From Mycobacterium branderi (GTDB taxonomy: Bacteria; Actinomycetota; Actinomycetes; Mycobacteriales; Mycobacteriaceae): a stretch of DNA of 64,000 nt. The stretch covers positions 558,001-622,000 of the forward strand of contig NZ_AP022607.1 of NCBI RefSeq assembly GCF_010728725.1, in the 5' to 3' direction. The notes beneath the pieces are model-generated. The model did not search any database. It saw only the letters and a program-made list of their open reading frames with translations, and was not told the origin of the DNA. This document shows, in pieces, positions 62,036-64,000 of this stretch. The translations under genes were made by a program, and so were the position numbers. Each line of letters starts with the position of its first letter. Position 1 is the first letter of the stretch.

Positions 62036-63310
62036 GTGCACATAGCGGGATGGTCGGGTGTACGCTCGGCCGCGGCAACGGTGCGGCAGTGGATATTCCG
62101 CGTGTTTCGATCCCCTGCATTCGGTCTTGCGGCAATCACTGCGCTGGTTTTCGGCGGGGTGGTCGGTGCTGCTGCTCCGTCCGTTCCGCCGCCGACGCAG
62201 ACGCTGCACGGTGCCGCCATCACCCCACTGGCCGCGGTCGCACCGGCATCCACCGATCCGTCGGGTCCGTTGGTGATCACGGTCAAGCACCCGCCGTCCG
62301 GCCTGCATTTCGCGGCGGCCACCGTGTCGGCGCCGCCGCCCACGGTCGTCGTGAATTCGCCTGGCGCCCTGGGGATTCCGTCGATGGCGCTGTCCGCGTA
62401 CCGCAACGCCGAGCGGATGATGGCCAACGCCTACCCGAACTGTGGGATCAGCTGGAACCTGCTGGCGGGGATCGGGCGCATCGAGTCGATGCACGCCAAC
62501 GGCGGTGCCACCGACGCCCGGGGCACCGCGGTGCGGCCGATCTACGGCCCCGCCCTGGACGGCACGCTGCCCGGAAACGAGGTCATAGTCCAAAGCAGCG
62601 CCCCCGGCCGGGTCACGTTCGCACGCGCGATGGGGCCGATGCAGTTCCTGCCCGGAACCTGGGCGCGGTATGCCTCCGACGGCGACGGCGACGGCATCGC
62701 CGACCCGCAGAACCTGTACGACTCCACGCTGGCCGCGGCGCGCTACCTGTGCAGCGGCGGCTTGGACCTGCGCGACTCGCAGCAGGTGCTGTCGGCGATC
62801 CTGCGCTACAACAACTCGATGCCCTACGCCCAGAACGTGTTGGGCTGGGCGGCCGCGTACGCCACCGGTGTGGTGCCGGTCGACCTGCCGCCGCTCACCG
62901 GTGCCCCGCCGCCGCTCGCCGACATGCATCTGGAGCATTTGGAGAACGCCGAGGGCATCGGGCCCGGGCTGCCGCTGAACATCCACGGCCTGCCCTCGAC
63001 CGACCCGCTGGCGCAGATGCCGCTGATCGACCTCAGCCAATCCGCCGCCGCCGGCCAGCAACCGATGTGGCCCTGGGCCCAGCAGCAGCAACAGCAGCAA
63101 CAACTTGGCCCGCGCTCGTCGAGCTGCACGGTCATCTGCATCACCTCGCAAGATACGCCGGTTTTGCAGCCGCCAGTGCTAGGTCCGCCCGTGCCGCCCG
63201 GGCCGGCCCAGCCATCGCCGGACGCCACGCCCGTTGCGCCGCCGACGGCTCCCCCGCCCGGTCCGCCACCAGGCCCGACGGAGGCCACGCAACCTGGCCG
63301 GCCCGGCTAA
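62036..63310 (+). CDS. Lytic transglycosylase-like cell-wall protein (MltB/SLT-like)
   Basis: A 424-residue protein with an N-terminal membrane segment or signal peptide (FGLAAITALVFGGVVGAAAP), a Pro/Ala-rich linker of about 60 residues, and a transglycosylase domain (about 110-280) with NLLAGIGRIESMHANGG, whose Glu is the likely catalytic acid, GPMQFLPGTWARYASDGDGD and the ILRYNNSMPYAQNVL end. The C-terminal 140 residues are low-complexity and Pro-rich with eight Gln in a row and two Cys (SSCTVICITS). It cleaves peptidoglycan without water to give anhydro-muropeptides. The GTG at 62036 is a likely start. It breaks the P450 pair and is probably unrelated to their function. Confidence 0.88.
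   Translation: MHIAGWSGVRSAAATVRQWIFRVFRSPAFGLAAITALVFGGVVGAAAPSVPPPTQTLHGAAITPLAAVAPASTDPSGPLVITVKHPPSGLHFAAATVSAPPPTVVVNSPGALGIPSMALSAYRNAERMMANAYPNCGISWNLLAGIGRIESMHANGGATDARGTAVRPIYGPALDGTLPGNEVIVQSSAPGRVTFARAMGPMQFLPGTWARYASDGDGDGIADPQNLYDSTLAAARYLCSGGLDLRDSQQVLSAILRYNNSMPYAQNVLGWAAAYATGVVPVDLPPLTGAPPPLADMHLEHLENAEGIGPGLPLNIHGLPSTDPLAQMPLIDLSQSAAAGQQPMWPWAQQQQQQQQLGPRSSSCTVICITSQDTPVLQPPVLGPPVPPGPAQPSPDATPVAPPTAPPPGPPPGPTEATQPGRPG
63080..63103 (+). repeat. CAG/CAA repeat coding for eight glutamines
   Basis: Eight Gln codons in a row (five CAG, three CAA) inside the transglycosylase gene, in the linker between the catalytic domain and the Pro-rich tail. Short repeats of this kind can change length by slippage; loss or gain of whole codons would leave the frame intact. 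Confidence 0.8.
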
Positions 63311-63563
63311 CTGACAGGCCGTCCATCGCCCGTCCGGGTTAAGCCCGCGACACGATTGAGACATCGACCATAAACCTGCGTGCACAACACTTTTCGGGTA
63401 TCGCGAGACTCGCGGTCTGCGGCCGGCATCAGCGCTTCGCGCGGCACTGCGGAGTCGCGCCGAGCGACGCGGGCCTAGGCGGACTACGAAAACCGACGGG
63501 CCAAACGGCGACACTTGCGGCCCGCAAAGACCTTGCCGTGCGCCGGCCGATGGCCAGGCAGGG

Positions 63564-63588
63564 ATTGTATAGGCCTTGACAGTATAAA
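63564..63588 (+). promoter_or_regulatory. Conserved 24-bp promoter/operator element, copy 4
   Basis: Reads ATTGTATA, GGC, C, T, TGACAGTATAAA on the + strand. TTGACA (63576-63581), 16 bases, TATGCT (63598-63603) faces the P450 gene at 63696. The stretch after TGACAGTATAAA (TGATTGCAGTATGCT) matches the one beside copy 2 at 12 of 15 bases. The minus-strand TATACAAT faces no gene here. The remainder of the gap 63311-63695 shows nothing. Confidence 0.65.
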
Positions 63589-63695
63589 TGATTGCAGTAT
63601 GCTCCAGGCATACGTGCCGTCTGTTCTCAGTCGAGTACCAGCAGCACGCGCTGTGCCGATCGCAAATCAGCCCCGCTTCGGGAGGCGCACATACC

Positions 63696-64000
63696 ATGAG
63701 CAACTACGATTCGGTCGACTTCTTCGCTGACCCGTCTCTGGTCCCCGATCCCTACCCGTATTTCGATTACCTGCGCAACAAGAATCCTGTGCTACGGCTG
63801 CCTCACTACGACGTCGTCGCCGTCACCGGCTACGACGAGGCCACCGCGATTTACAAAGACACCGACACGTTTTCGAGTTGCGTCTCGATCGGCGGGCCGT
63901 TCCCACCGTTGCCGTTCGAGCCCGACAGCGAGGACATCAGCGCCCAGATCGAGGCGCATCGCACTCAGTTTCCGCTGTTCGAGCACATGGCCACGATGGA
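63696..64000 (+). CDS. Cytochrome P450, N-terminal part (cut by the window end)
   Basis: An open frame from ATG 63696 to the window edge, 101 codons, with GGGAGG 10 bases upstream in the same setting as the P450 at 60717. It begins MSNYDSVDFFADPSLVPDPY, PYFDYLRNKNPVLRLPHYDV and, by hand alignment, about 73% of the visible residues match the N-terminus of that protein, including GGPFPPLPFEP and EDISAQIEAH. The haem, ExxR and I-helix regions lie outside the window. Its promoter carries the fourth copy of the conserved element, so the two P450 genes probably respond to one regulator. Confidence 0.9.
   Translation, partial: MSNYDSVDFFADPSLVPDPYPYFDYLRNKNPVLRLPHYDVVAVTGYDEATAIYKDTDTFSSCVSIGGPFPPLPFEPDSEDISAQIEAHRTQFPLFEHMATM

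Noticed and set aside
1..64000. tRNA, rRNA, CRISPR arrays, insertion sequences, prophage
   Set aside because: I looked for cloverleaf-like stretches, regularly spaced repeats, transposase motifs and terminal inverted repeats and found none.

Overview
The window is from a mycobacterium, most likely a non-tuberculous species. The evidence is the high-GC coding, a complete yrbE-mce operon with Mce-associated proteins, an MmpS-MmpL pair, SDRs of the mycofactocin-associated type, four P450 genes, and frequent GTG starts with ATGA or TAGTG gene overlaps. I saw no rRNA, tRNA, CRISPR array, insertion sequence or phage gene. It reads as an accessory lipid or xenobiotic metabolism region.

Layout. Bases 1-1629 (+): the end of a P450 gene, then a mycofactocin-type SDR. 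1709-6771 (-): an operon of ferredoxin, P450, amidohydrolase and two M24 'pita-bread' proteins, the last of which has lost its metal ligands. 7120-12184: two MarR regulators back to back, the second leading into mmpS-mmpL. 12191-31283 (-): a 19-kb one-directional run holding, in transcription order, yrbEA-yrbEB-mceA-F, two Mce-associated or exported proteins, an alpha/beta hydrolase, an OYE-type FMN/Fe-S/FAD reductase, an NTF2-like protein, three small exported proteins (one an MmpS-like domain without a membrane anchor), and then, from its own promoter, an enoyl-CoA hydratase, two CaiB/BaiF CoA-transferase modules and an SDR. 32254-35148 (-): aldehyde dehydrogenase and a second amidohydrolase. 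35694-40950 (+): TetR regulator, luciferase-like flavin oxidoreductase, Rieske oxygenase and a RibBA-like protein with a damaged active site. 41111-48980: a DAP-dehydrogenase-like oxidoreductase and GntR regulator (divergent), a MarR regulator and acyl-CoA ligase (divergent), a Gfo/Idh/MocA oxidoreductase, an APH-like kinase and its usual lipocalin-like partner. 48992-54332 (-): nitroreductase, hydrolase, two tandem mycofactocin-type SDRs, another SDR and a TauD-type dioxygenase. 54648-64000: MaoC-like hydratase, MarR, a second OYE-type reductase, a beta-propeller protein (-), P450, lytic transglycosylase and the start of a second, closely related P450.

How it may work together (inference): Mce import of a hydrophobic substrate, hydroxylation by P450, Rieske, TauD and flavin oxygenases, oxidation by SDRs and the aldehyde dehydrogenase, CoA activation by the ligase and CoA-transferases, and beta-oxidation-like steps by the hydratases and OYE-type reductases. 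The substrate cannot be told from the sequence.

The most interesting new observations are regulatory. A conserved element of about 24 bp occurs four times (42276, 44041, 60621, 63564), each time at a promoter and three times between divergent genes, where it seems to supply a TTGACA box to one side and a TATACAAT box to the other. A different 31-base GTGC/GCAC element lies just downstream of two nearly identical promoters (6824 and 16454) and links the ferredoxin-P450 operon to the enoyl-CoA hydratase/CoA-transferase operon. Together they suggest that the scattered operons form at least two small regulons, with the MarR and GntR proteins encoded here as candidate regulators.
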